This document shows positions 1 through 6,862 of a stretch of 10,390 nucleotides of DNA, one piece after another. The stretch is from an uncultured Microbacterium sp. (lineage in GTDB: Bacteria > Actinomycetota > Actinomycetes > Actinomycetales > Microbacteriaceae), in assembly GCA_937988695.1 (NCBI GenBank), contig CALKHM010000265.1:1-10390 (forward strand), read 5' to 3'. The notes below the pieces were generated by a model. The model was not told where the DNA came from, made no database searches, and saw nothing but the letters and a program-made list of their open reading frames with translations. Numbering within the stretch: the first letter of the stretch is position 1; each line of letters begins with the position of its first letter. The position numbers and the translations under genes were made by a program.

Positions 1-798
1 CTGAACGCACAGATCAAGGCCGCTGTCGCCGATGCGCGAGACGCCGGTTACGAGGTCTATTTCGTGGCCGACACCGCCGATGTCACTCAGCCGAGTCACA
101 CGGTGTGCGACGGTGCCCAGTCGTACATCAACGGCATCCGCCTGCTCAACGTCGTGGCGCCGGCGAAGGACGTCGCGAAGCGGGACTTCGCGGCGGTCAA
201 GAGCGACCTCGCCAAGCCCGAGTCGATCCACCCGAACGTCTCCGGCTACGTCGCCGAGACCGGCGCGATCGTCGGCTGGTCGGCGACCGTCACCCCGGAC
301 GGGCCTGACACCAGCGCAAAGGGGCCGAAGCCGTCGAAGGTCGCCGGCGAGCCGTGGTCGCTGCTCACCTTCGACACGCCCGAGCTGCGGCTCTCCCGCC
401 AGGCCACCGTCGACAGCGCGCTGTTCACGGGCGCGCCCCTGAGCGTCACCGGCAGCGGGTACCAGCCCGGCACGCCCGTCATCATCATGATCCACTCCGT
501 GCCGGCGGTTCTGGGCACGCTCGTCGCCGACGAGAACGGCGACCTTCGCGGGCAGGTGCGCATCCCGGGCGCTGTTGCGCTGGGCGTGCACGAGATCGTC
601 GCGTCGGGCACTGCCGCCGATGGCACATATCGCGAAGACCACATCGCCGTGCGCGTGCTGGCCGTGCCGCCGATCTGGCTGCAGCTCGCGCTCCCGGCTG
701 CCGGAGTGCTGCTCCTGGCCGCGATCGTGTTCGTGCTGCTGTGGCTGCGTGCGAGGCGGCGAGGGCGGTCGGGGTCGGCAGCGGGTGAGGCGTCCTGA
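1..798 (+). CDS. SGNH/GDSL hydrolase, membrane-anchored, 3' part only
   Basis: Frame 1 is open from the first base to a TGA at 796-798, so the gene starts upstream and the window holds its last 265 residues. The first ~90 residues look like the end of an SGNH (GDSL) esterase: a Cys-Asp-Gly...Ile-Asn-Gly stretch (about residues 36-46) and then Ser-Ile-His-Pro-Asn with Gly-Tyr (about 75-82), matching block V that carries the catalytic His (codon 229-231). The residue three before this His is Glu, not the usual Asp. Residues ~120-218 look like an Ig-like beta domain (GSGYQPGTPV, then a DENGDLRGQV turn), as in surface proteins of actinobacteria. A hydrophobic segment (~223-243) and an Arg-rich tail follow, so the enzyme is probably held in the membrane facing outward. 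The catalytic Ser block and any signal peptide lie outside the window. Substrate unknown; lipid or carbohydrate esters are usual for the family. Confidence 0.75.
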   Translation: MNAQIKAAVADARDAGYEVYFVADTADVTQPSHTVCDGAQSYINGIRLLNVVAPAKDVAKRDFAAVKSDLAKPESIHPNVSGYVAETGAIVGWSATVTPDGPDTSAKGPKPSKVAGEPWSLLTFDTPELRLSRQATVDSALFTGAPLSVTGSGYQPGTPVIIMIHSVPAVLGTLVADENGDLRGQVRIPGAVALGVHEIVASGTAADGTYREDHIAVRVLAVPPIWLQLALPAAGVLLLAAIVFVLLWLRARRRGRSGSAAGEAS

Positions 799-2151
799 TC
801 AGCCCCGCACCCTGCGGCCGCCGAGACGGTAGAAGACGAACGGGAACGCCGAGAGCAGGCAGCTGGCCGCCGGCACGAGCGTGAGCGAGACGAAGACGGT
901 GTTCTGCATCTGGGGGGTGACCGTCACGCCGTCCTCGTAGCCCGCGAGCACGATGAACACGCCGAAGACGAGCACCGCCAACGCGTTCATGATCTTCGAG
1001 ACGAACGTCAGGCTCGAGAACGAGATGCCGTCGTTGCGCATGCCCGTGCGTCGTTCGACGTCGTCCACGGCATCCGCGATCATCGTCGCCTGAACGACGA
1101 GGAAGATGCCCAGCGACATCCCAGTGAGGAAGATGAACACGAGCAGCACCAGGATGTTCGCGAAACCGGCCGCGTGCATCCCCAGGTACAGCGCGGCGCC
1201 GATCAGCGAACTGCCGATCACCAGCGTCTTCGCTGACATCCAGCGCAGCAGTACCGGGGTGAGGAACGACGCAAGCACCATGCCGACGATGATCGCCGCG
1301 CCGATCAGCGTGAACGCGCCCTCGTCGGCGTACGCGATGACGACGAACACCGCTCCGCCCGCCTGCACGATGTACCGGCCGAAGCCGAGCACCGACCCGA
1401 CCAGCACCATGAGCAGGGGGGTGTTGCGCAGCAGCGTGCCGAACAGCTGACGGAACGTGAGCCGATCCCGCACACCGGCGGTGTGACGCTCGCGAGTGTT
1501 GGCGAACGCGAGCAGGAACAGCCCCATGCCCAGCACCGAGGCGATCCCGACCGCCAGCGACCAGCCGGTGCCGGTCGTGGCGGAGCCGCTGCCCACCAGC
1601 GTGCTCAGCAGCAGGGCGAGCCACGGCATTCCGAGCGTCGCCAGCCCCAGAGCGATCGCGCCGAAGGCGCGGACGTCGGAGATCACCCGCGTGCGGTACG
1701 CGGGGTCGGGGAAGGCGGAGCCGATCAGGCCCCAGAACGGCACGTCGCACACCGTGTAGGCGATGCCCCACAAGAAGTAGCAGACACCGAAGAAGACGAG
1801 CTTGGCGGGTTCGTCGACGCCGGGCACTGCGAACAGCAGGGTCGACAGCGCAGCGACCGGCAGCGCAGAGAAGAGGATGTACGGTCGCAACTTGCCCCAG
1901 CGCGAGCGCGTCATGTCGATCACGCTGCCCATGATGGGGTCGCTGATCGCGTCGAAGACCTTCGCCGCGGTGATGATCCCGGTGACCACCGCCATCCCCC
2001 GCGTGCTGATGTGGGCGTATTGCAGCAGATACACCAGGATGAACGTGGTCACCGTGGTCAGGACGATGTTCTGGCCGAATCCGGCGGCGACGATCGAGGT
2101 GCGCTGCGCGCGTCGGCTCGGGATGCGGGTGGGCGGGGAGGTGATCGTCAC
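799..2151 (-). CDS. GPH-family sugar:cation symporter (MFS type)
   Basis: This is a 450-residue polytopic membrane protein with about 12 hydrophobic segments. It carries the glycoside-pentoside-hexuronide:cation symporter signature near residues 67-90 (SDPIMGSVIDMTRSRWGKLR), the loop between helices 2 and 3. A second family-like stretch, DVPFWGLIGSAFPD, follows with an Arg-Thr-Arg pattern. It should import a glycoside together with H+ or Na+. The frame stays open far upstream, but I chose the GTG at 2149-2151. That start removes a non-homologous Arg-rich extension, lies 5 nt after a GGAG (complement of 2157-2160), and overlaps the mannosidase stop as GTGA, the usual sign of translational coupling. 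The partner enzyme suggests alpha-mannosides or mannose-containing oligosaccharides as cargo; this is inferred from context, since GPH sequences alone do not define the substrate. The stop abuts that of the convergent SGNH gene. Confidence 0.88.
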   Translation of the reverse strand: MTITSPPTRIPSRRAQRTSIVAAGFGQNIVLTTVTTFILVYLLQYAHISTRGMAVVTGIITAAKVFDAISDPIMGSVIDMTRSRWGKLRPYILFSALPVAALSTLLFAVPGVDEPAKLVFFGVCYFLWGIAYTVCDVPFWGLIGSAFPDPAYRTRVISDVRAFGAIALGLATLGMPWLALLLSTLVGSGSATTGTGWSLAVGIASVLGMGLFLLAFANTRERHTAGVRDRLTFRQLFGTLLRNTPLLMVLVGSVLGFGRYIVQAGGAVFVVIAYADEGAFTLIGAAIIVGMVLASFLTPVLLRWMSAKTLVIGSSLIGAALYLGMHAAGFANILVLLVFIFLTGMSLGIFLVVQATMIADAVDDVERRTGMRNDGISFSSLTFVSKIMNALAVLVFGVFIVLAGYEDGVTVTPQMQNTVFVSLTLVPAASCLLSAFPFVFYRLGGRRVRG

Positions 2152-5100
2152 GGGCGCTCCAGCAGGATCGTCTTGATCTCGAACGGGCGGAACGGCAGTG
2201 CGTCGAGGTCGGCCTCGCCGAGCGGGCGCTCGATGAGATCGGTGGCGATGGCACGCGTGTGCGGCACGCGCGTGCGCAGCGCGGTCGTGGTGGCCCGTCC
2301 CAGGCTTTCGTACAGTCGCACGATCACACCGCTGCCGTCTTCGGCGGGCTTGATCGTCTCGATGACCACGCCGGGGTCGTCGGTGTGGGCGGCACCGTCG
2401 AAGGTGACGCCGTCGGCGATCCGCAGCGGATTGTTCAGCCGGTACGCCTCTCGGATGACGGCATCCAGCCCGTCGGTGTCGGGCGTGGCGGTGCCGGGTA
2501 TTGCGGTGTCGGGCGTCGCGGTGGCCGGCACCGGGGTGCCCGGTATCGCGACATCGCCGTACGGCATGAACGCGTAGGTGAACTCGTGCGCGCCGCGGTC
2601 GGCGGTCTTGTCCGGGAAGGTCGGCGCACGCAGCAGGTTCAGGCTGATCAGGCCGTTCTTGGCTCGGTGTCCGTACTTGCCGTCGTTGAGCAGCGCGAAG
2701 CCCCGGCGGCCGCCTCCCGCACCGGCATCCGACGTCGCGATCCACTTGTGCGCACAGACCTCGAACTGTGCGCGCTCCGCCGGATCGCCTTCTGTCGTGG
2801 GGCGCGCGATGTGGCCGAACTGGATGTCGCAGAGCGCCTTGGCACCATAGTGGACCGGGCGGAACTCGGCGCGCAGCATCCGATGGCTCTCGCGCCAGTC
2901 GATGTGCGTCTGGAACCGGACGACGGGGCTGCCGGTCTCCAGCACGATGCGCTGGTGCACGACGGCCCTCGCCGCGCGGTACTCGTGATCGCGGACCACG
3001 AACGGCCCGTCGATGAACGTGCGCGTCGACGACGCTGCGAGGATCTGCGGCGTCGCCTGGATGTACCGCGGATCGATGTCCCACGCGTCGAAGGGGAACT
3101 GAGGCGGGTCTTTGTAGAGGGCGAGCCGGTTGAAGCCGTCGGCGACGTGCTCGATGCCGGCGGCATCCACGCACGACACGATCTCGCCCGAGCCCTCGAA
3201 CCGGACGGTGAGAAGGCCGTTCGAGATCGTGTCGGCGTCGTACGAGAGGTCGGTGAACGGCTCGGGCGCGCACAGCCGCGCCGCAGCGTACCCGTCGACG
3301 TCTACGACCCGCCACTGATCGCCCACACGGAGGTGCTCGCGCCGCGGGAACGATGTCAGGTTGATCGCCGAGGCGCCCTCGTCGCTGTGCGGCAACCGGT
3401 CGACGAGGCGCTCGGCGATCCCGTCGAGAGCGGCTTCGACGCGCGCGTACGACTCGCGCGCCTCGCGGTTCACGCGCTCGATCGACGATCCGGGAAGGAT
3501 GTCGTGGAACTGGTTCAGCAGCACATCCCGCCACAGCGGCTCCAGCTCGGCATGCACGTCGGTGCCGGTGAGCGCGGCGAGCGCCTCCACGTCGTGCAGT
3601 TCGCGCTCCGCACGCCGGTTGTGCCGTTTCGTGCGGCCCTGCGTGGTGTACGTGCCCTGGTGGGTCTCCAGGTACAGCTCACCCGTGTGCCGCTGCGGGA
3701 TGTCGCGCTGCTCGAGCTCGCGGAAGAACGCCGTCGCCGTCGACGTGCGAACGTGCGGCAGCCCGCGCAGCGACGCCTCGCGCTTGAGCAGCTCGAGGTG
3801 CACTTCTCCGGGCCCGCCGCCCCCGTCGCCCGACCCGTAGACCAGGAGCGCCGTGCCGAGATCGCGCTCGGGGTAGCGCTCGATCCCCCGCAGCAGGCCG
3901 TCGGCGGCTGCGCGGGAGTTGTAGTCCCCCTCGGGAGGCATGTGCACGAGCACGGACGAGCCGTCGATGCCCTCCCAGCGAAACGTGCGGTGCGGGAAGA
4001 CCGTCGTGCGGTTCCAGGAGAGCTTGATCGTCTGGAACCAGTCCATGCCGCAGCCGCGCAGGATCTGCGGGAGGTTCCCGCTGTAGCCGAACGTGTCGGG
4101 CAGCCAGCACAACCGCAGGTCCTCGTCGTCGAGCCCGAACTCGGCCTTCAGGAAGCGCCTGCCCACGAGCGCCTGCCGGATGAGCGACTCCCCGCCGGGC
4201 AGGTTCGTGTCGGGCTCGACCCAGAACGAGCCCTGCAGCTCGATCCGGCCTGCGGCGACGGCATCCTGCACGCGCCGGAACAGCTCCGGATGCCGCTCCT
4301 TCGTCCACTGCAGCTGTTGCGGTTGGCTGGTCCCATAGACGTAGTCGTCGTACCGGTCGATCGTGTCGAGCGCCCTCAGGTAGGTGCGCGCCGCCTTGCG
4401 CTGGGTCTCTCGGATTGGCCACACCCAGGCCATGTCGAGGTGCCCGTGCCCGATCGCGCTGTAGACGAAGTCACTCGTCGACGGCCGGGCGAGCATCTGG
4501 GCGAGCCGGCCGCGCGCGCCGCCGACGTCATGCGCGGCGAACCGGGCATACGCGCCGTCGAGCGCGGCGTGCAGGTCGGCGGCAAGCCGTGGATCGGTCG
4601 TCGAGACGGCCAGGACGAACAGCGTGAGGTAGTCGTAGTAGAGGGCGAACGCGTCGTCGTCGCGCTCGGCGAGGTGCGCGCCGTGGAACACGCCGCGGCC
4701 GGTGCCGAAGAACAGGAAGCCGTTGAACGCGACGTCGGCGTATAGCTCGACGCGCCCGCTCGACAGATCGGCGTGCGGCACGGGTCGGAACCGTCCGCCG
4801 GCGTGCGGCAGATCGCCCTGCGTCCAGACCGTCGTGATCGCGTCGAGCAGGGTCCCGTCTGCGGCGTGCACCATCCCCTCGCCGCGGATGCCGAGCATCA
4901 CGACGGCTGCGCCGGCGTCGGCGGGCACGTCGCCGGAGATGCGCAGCCACGCGCACTCCAGGCTCGCACCGAACGATTGACCGGGGCGGATCGGTCGGAA
5001 GGCCCGCCGGTCGAGGTTCGCGAAGGCGATCGGCTCGGCGGAGCGGATGACCTCGGCGTGCAACGGCGCGATCCGGCGGTGGACCCGGGCACGGATCGCG

Positions 5101-5177
5101 CCCAGGCGTCGGCGGTGGACGGGATGCTTGTCCACCAGCCCCGGCAGCGTCGCCAGGGTCGCCAGCACCTCGAGCAT
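2148..5177 (-). CDS. Alpha-mannosidase, glycoside hydrolase family 38
   Basis: This 1009-residue protein has no signal peptide or membrane segment, so it should be a cytoplasmic exo-alpha-mannosidase that trims imported mannosides. An N-terminal beta region (~1-230) precedes the GH38 catalytic domain. Visible motifs are AIGHGHLDMAWVWP with zinc ligands His246 and Asp248, WLPDTFGYSGNLPQIL with the nucleophile and zinc ligand Asp361, and LLNQFHDILPGSSIERV with the last zinc ligand His558. These assignments follow the known GH38 pattern (His, Asp, Asp, His). A linker and the large C-terminal beta-sandwich region (~600-1009) complete the usual length. Start: ATG 5175-5177, preceded by a perfect AGGAGG (complement of 5182-5187) at 4 nt. 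It is the first gene of a two-gene operon with the symporter downstream. Oddity: residues 877-901 are five tandem pentapeptides (AIPGT, PVPAT, ATPDT, AIPGT, ATPDT) inserted in the C-terminal domain just before a DAVIREAYRLNNPL segment that looks conserved. Confidence 0.95.
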   Translation of the reverse strand: MLEVLATLATLPGLVDKHPVHRRRLGAIRARVHRRIAPLHAEVIRSAEPIAFANLDRRAFRPIRPGQSFGASLECAWLRISGDVPADAGAAVVMLGIRGEGMVHAADGTLLDAITTVWTQGDLPHAGGRFRPVPHADLSSGRVELYADVAFNGFLFFGTGRGVFHGAHLAERDDDAFALYYDYLTLFVLAVSTTDPRLAADLHAALDGAYARFAAHDVGGARGRLAQMLARPSTSDFVYSAIGHGHLDMAWVWPIRETQRKAARTYLRALDTIDRYDDYVYGTSQPQQLQWTKERHPELFRRVQDAVAAGRIELQGSFWVEPDTNLPGGESLIRQALVGRRFLKAEFGLDDEDLRLCWLPDTFGYSGNLPQILRGCGMDWFQTIKLSWNRTTVFPHRTFRWEGIDGSSVLVHMPPEGDYNSRAAADGLLRGIERYPERDLGTALLVYGSGDGGGGPGEVHLELLKREASLRGLPHVRTSTATAFFRELEQRDIPQRHTGELYLETHQGTYTTQGRTKRHNRRAERELHDVEALAALTGTDVHAELEPLWRDVLLNQFHDILPGSSIERVNREARESYARVEAALDGIAERLVDRLPHSDEGASAINLTSFPRREHLRVGDQWRVVDVDGYAAARLCAPEPFTDLSYDADTISNGLLTVRFEGSGEIVSCVDAAGIEHVADGFNRLALYKDPPQFPFDAWDIDPRYIQATPQILAASSTRTFIDGPFVVRDHEYRAARAVVHQRIVLETGSPVVRFQTHIDWRESHRMLRAEFRPVHYGAKALCDIQFGHIARPTTEGDPAERAQFEVCAHKWIATSDAGAGGGRRGFALLNDGKYGHRAKNGLISLNLLRAPTFPDKTADRGAHEFTYAFMPYGDVAIPGTPVPATATPDTAIPGTATPDTDGLDAVIREAYRLNNPLRIADGVTFDGAAHTDDPGVVIETIKPAEDGSGVIVRLYESLGRATTTALRTRVPHTRAIATDLIERPLGEADLDALPFRPFEIKTILLERP
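2475..2549. repeat. Five tandem 15-bp units inside the mannosidase gene
   Basis: Five consecutive 15-bp units start at 2475, 2490, 2505, 2520 and 2535. All begin GGTG and follow the pattern GGTGNCNGGNRNNGS. Units 1 and 3 differ at one base (GGTGTCGGGCGTGGC and GGTGTCGGGCGTCGC). Unit 2 is GGTGCCGGGTATTGC and unit 5 is GGTGCCCGGTATCGC, so there is also a 30-bp higher-order period. On the coding (minus) strand each unit is one pentapeptide ending in Thr with Pro at position 3. Being a multiple of three, the array keeps the frame and would lengthen or shorten a surface loop by 5-residue steps. Confidence 0.9.
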
Positions 5178-5181
5178 CGAA

Positions 5182-5187
5182 CCTCCT
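5182..5187 (-). promoter_or_regulatory. Shine-Dalgarno site of the mannosidase gene
   Basis: On the minus strand this reads AGGAGG, a full match to the anti-SD core, with TTCG between it and the ATG at 5177. It fixes the mannosidase start and predicts strong initiation for the first gene of the operon. Confidence 0.85.
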
Positions 5188-5285
5188 CGTGCGCTGTGCT
5201 GCGCGCTGCGTCGCGCGTTGCAAACAGCCTAGGCGGAGCCTCGTCGTTCGTGCTGTCGCGTGACGCAAAGCTCGCCAGCCCCAGG

Positions 5286-5305
5286 ATGTCATGAGGCTGT
5301 GACAT
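5286..5305. promoter_or_regulatory. Inverted repeat ATGTCA-N8-TGACAT, possible operator
   Basis: Two perfect 6-bp arms are separated by 8 bp, so the arm centres are 14 bp apart, close to the spacing of many dimeric repressor sites. It lies 108 bp upstream of the mannosidase start and 122 bp upstream of the HNH start, so it could serve either gene. The protein that would bind is unknown. Confidence 0.35.
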
Positions 5306-5392
5306 TCGAAGATAAGACCCATGTTTACCGTTCCTCCCCAACGGGTGCCGTGACTGGAGTGTCCTCAGATACGAGGTTTCTCGTCGAAGAGC

Positions 5393-5420
5393 TTGCGCAA
5401 GATTCGTTATTCTGTACTAT
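5393..5420 (+). promoter_or_regulatory. Promoter candidate for the HNH gene, possibly leaderless
   Basis: TTGCGC (5393-5398) and TACTAT (5415-5420) are 16 bp apart and fit a sigma-70-type -35/-10 pair (4 of 6 bases each by my count). Only 7 nt separate the -10 from the ATG at 5428, so transcription would start at or next to the initiation codon. This agrees with the lack of a proper Shine-Dalgarno site there. The palindrome CTTGCGCAAG (5392-5401) covers the -35 box and could be an operator. Confidence 0.45.
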
Positions 5421-5427
5421 TAGAAGT

Positions 5428-6786
5428 ATGGATGACACGCTCACTGGACTCGAGACCGCGGTGACCGCGCTACGGCGGGCGTGGGCTGGAGACCGCGGGG
5501 CGGCAGAGCCGGTGTCCGGATTGACCGGTACCCAGTTGGTCAGCGTGCTCGACGGGCTCGGGGCCGTGGCGCGGCACCTCGACGGCGTGCGCGCGCAGGT
5601 CGCGGCAGAGATCGATCGTCAGTCCCGTCCCGAGCTGGGTGCCGACTCGCTCGCGAAGCAGCAGGGATACCGCAACCCCGCGGCGTTGATCGCGGCGACC
5701 GCCGGAATCGGCACGGGCGACGCGCACCGGGTGGTCGCGGTCGGCAAGGCCATCGCTCCTCGGCAGACGCTGAGCGGTGAACGGCTTCCGGCGAGGCACC
5801 CGCACGTCGCCGAGGGGATCGCCGCGGGGGCGATCGGGCAGGCCGCTGCGGGCCTCATCGTGGCGATGCTGGAGAAGGTCGCCGTCGTCTCGAGCATCGA
5901 GGACCGCGACCGGGCCGAGCAGGCTCTGGTCGCGCAGGCACCCGGACTGACTCTGGAACAGCTGCGCAAGGTCGTCACCCATGCCGAGGCGTGGCTCGAT
6001 CAAGACGGGATCGAGCCTGCAGAGCGCGATCGGCGCGCAGAGCAGTACCTGCACCTGTTCGAGCGTGACGGGTTCCTGCACGTCGACGGGAAGCTCGAGG
6101 TCATTGCCGGAGCGCCGCTGAAGGCCGCCATCGACGCGCTGGTGACCGCAGGTTTCCGACAGGCGCGAGACGATGTCATCTCCGGCGACGACGACCGCGT
6201 CACGGCCAAGGTGCCGCAGTTGCAGGCCGCTGCCCTGATCCAGCTCGCCGAGCATGCGCTGGGCTGCGACAGGAAAGACCTGCCGCTGGCCGGGGCGGTC
6301 GTCGTGGTCCGGATGGATCTGGAGACGCTGACCGAGGGGATCGGGCTGGCGGAGATCGACGGCGTCAGCCGCCTGATCTCACCGGCGGCCGCGCGGCACC
6401 TGGCCGCGACCGCGGGGATCATCCCGGTCGTCCTGGATGGGAAGTCCGAGGTCATGGACTGGGGCAGGAAGAAGCGCCTGTTCACCCGGGCACAGCAACT
6501 CGCTCTTGCCGAAAGAGACGGTGGGTGCGCGATGTGCGGCCTGCCACCGTGGATGACGAAGGCCCATCATCTGAACTGGTGGGCGCGAGACCACGGTCAG
6601 ACCGATATCGATGAGGGCGTACTGCTCTGCGAGTCTTGTCATCATCGCATCCACGACAACGGATGGGAGATCCGCATCGAGGGTCGCGGTGTCGGGGCGA
6701 AGGTGTGGTTCATCCCGCCCGCAACGGTCGATACCACCCAAACGCCCCGCATCGGGGGGAGAGCGCGCTTCCAGTACGCGGCTTGA
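5428..6786 (+). CDS. DUF222 / HNH endonuclease domain protein (13E12 repeat family)
   Basis: This 452-residue protein has the layout of the actinobacterial 13E12 family: a long helical DUF222 region (~30-320, beginning near LTGTQLVSVLDGLGAVARHL) and a C-terminal HNH nuclease fold (~355-415). HNH features are Cys367-x2-Cys370, Ala-His380-His381, and LLCESCHHRIH with Cys401-x2-Cys404, His405, His406 and His409. The four Cys should bind a structural zinc, while His381 and the later His residues would be at the metal-dependent active site. Such proteins are present in many copies in some actinobacterial genomes; their role is unsettled, with mobile-element or DNA-processing functions proposed. 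The same frame is open back to a GTG at 5260, but I chose ATG 5428: DUF222-like sequence begins only after it, the extension has no family character, and a -10-like box lies just upstream. It stands alone, divergent from the mannosidase operon. Confidence 0.85.
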   Translation: MDDTLTGLETAVTALRRAWAGDRGAAEPVSGLTGTQLVSVLDGLGAVARHLDGVRAQVAAEIDRQSRPELGADSLAKQQGYRNPAALIAATAGIGTGDAHRVVAVGKAIAPRQTLSGERLPARHPHVAEGIAAGAIGQAAAGLIVAMLEKVAVVSSIEDRDRAEQALVAQAPGLTLEQLRKVVTHAEAWLDQDGIEPAERDRRAEQYLHLFERDGFLHVDGKLEVIAGAPLKAAIDALVTAGFRQARDDVISGDDDRVTAKVPQLQAAALIQLAEHALGCDRKDLPLAGAVVVVRMDLETLTEGIGLAEIDGVSRLISPAAARHLAATAGIIPVVLDGKSEVMDWGRKKRLFTRAQQLALAERDGGCAMCGLPPWMTKAHHLNWWARDHGQTDIDEGVLLCESCHHRIHDNGWEIRIEGRGVGAKVWFIPPATVDTTQTPRIGGRARFQYAA

Positions 6787-6862
6787 GCGGCACGAGGGAG
6801 GGAACGCGGGTCCGAGCGTCGTAGCGGGCGACTCGAGTGGGCCGGGCCGGCGGCGCTGGCGG
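6787..6862. other. Convergent intergenic gap, HNH gene / Ddn-type gene
   Basis: These 76 bp separate two stop codons. The stretch is GC-rich, with several overlapping GCCGG/CCGGC runs that could pair in many ways, but I see no single strong hairpin with a T-tract on either strand, and no ORF with family character. Confidence 0.4.

Larger units (their letters stand above)
5178..5427. promoter_or_regulatory. Divergent control region between mannosidase operon and HNH gene
   Basis: These 250 bp hold no convincing gene and must contain the promoters of both flanking genes. The half near the mannosidase is GC-rich; the half near the HNH gene is visibly richer in A and T. Inverted repeats I can see: ATGTCA (5286-5291) with TGACAT (5300-5305), 8 bp apart; ACGAG (5371-5375) with CTCGT (5380-5384); and the perfect palindrome CTTGCGCAAG (5392-5401). 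The first is the best candidate operator, because repressors of sugar operons often bind such sites. I could not assign a clear -35/-10 pair for the mannosidase; TAGGCT on the minus strand (5226-5231) is a weak -10 candidate without a good -35. No regulator gene is in the window. Confidence 0.5.

Noticed and set aside
2152..3534. Upstream extension of the symporter frame into the mannosidase gene
   Set aside because: The extension is Arg/Pro-rich and has no membrane or family character. The GTG at 2149-2151 with its GGAG and GTGA overlap is a much better start.
2259..4745. Long plus-strand open frame (828 codons) opposite the mannosidase gene
   Set aside because: It is antisense to a clear GH38 gene, has Arg/Val/Gly-rich low-character sequence with no domain, and such frames are common in high-GC coding DNA.
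5260..5427. Longer HNH protein starting at GTG 5260
   Set aside because: The added 56 residues lack family similarity, lie in the AT-richer control region, and would place the promoter-like elements inside the gene.
5470..6255. Minus-strand open frame inside the HNH gene
   Set aside because: It is a shadow of a well supported DUF222 gene and has no recognisable domain.
6787..6862. Intrinsic terminator between the HNH and Ddn-type genes
   Set aside because: The GC-rich stretch can fold in several short ways but shows no dominant stem and no T-run.
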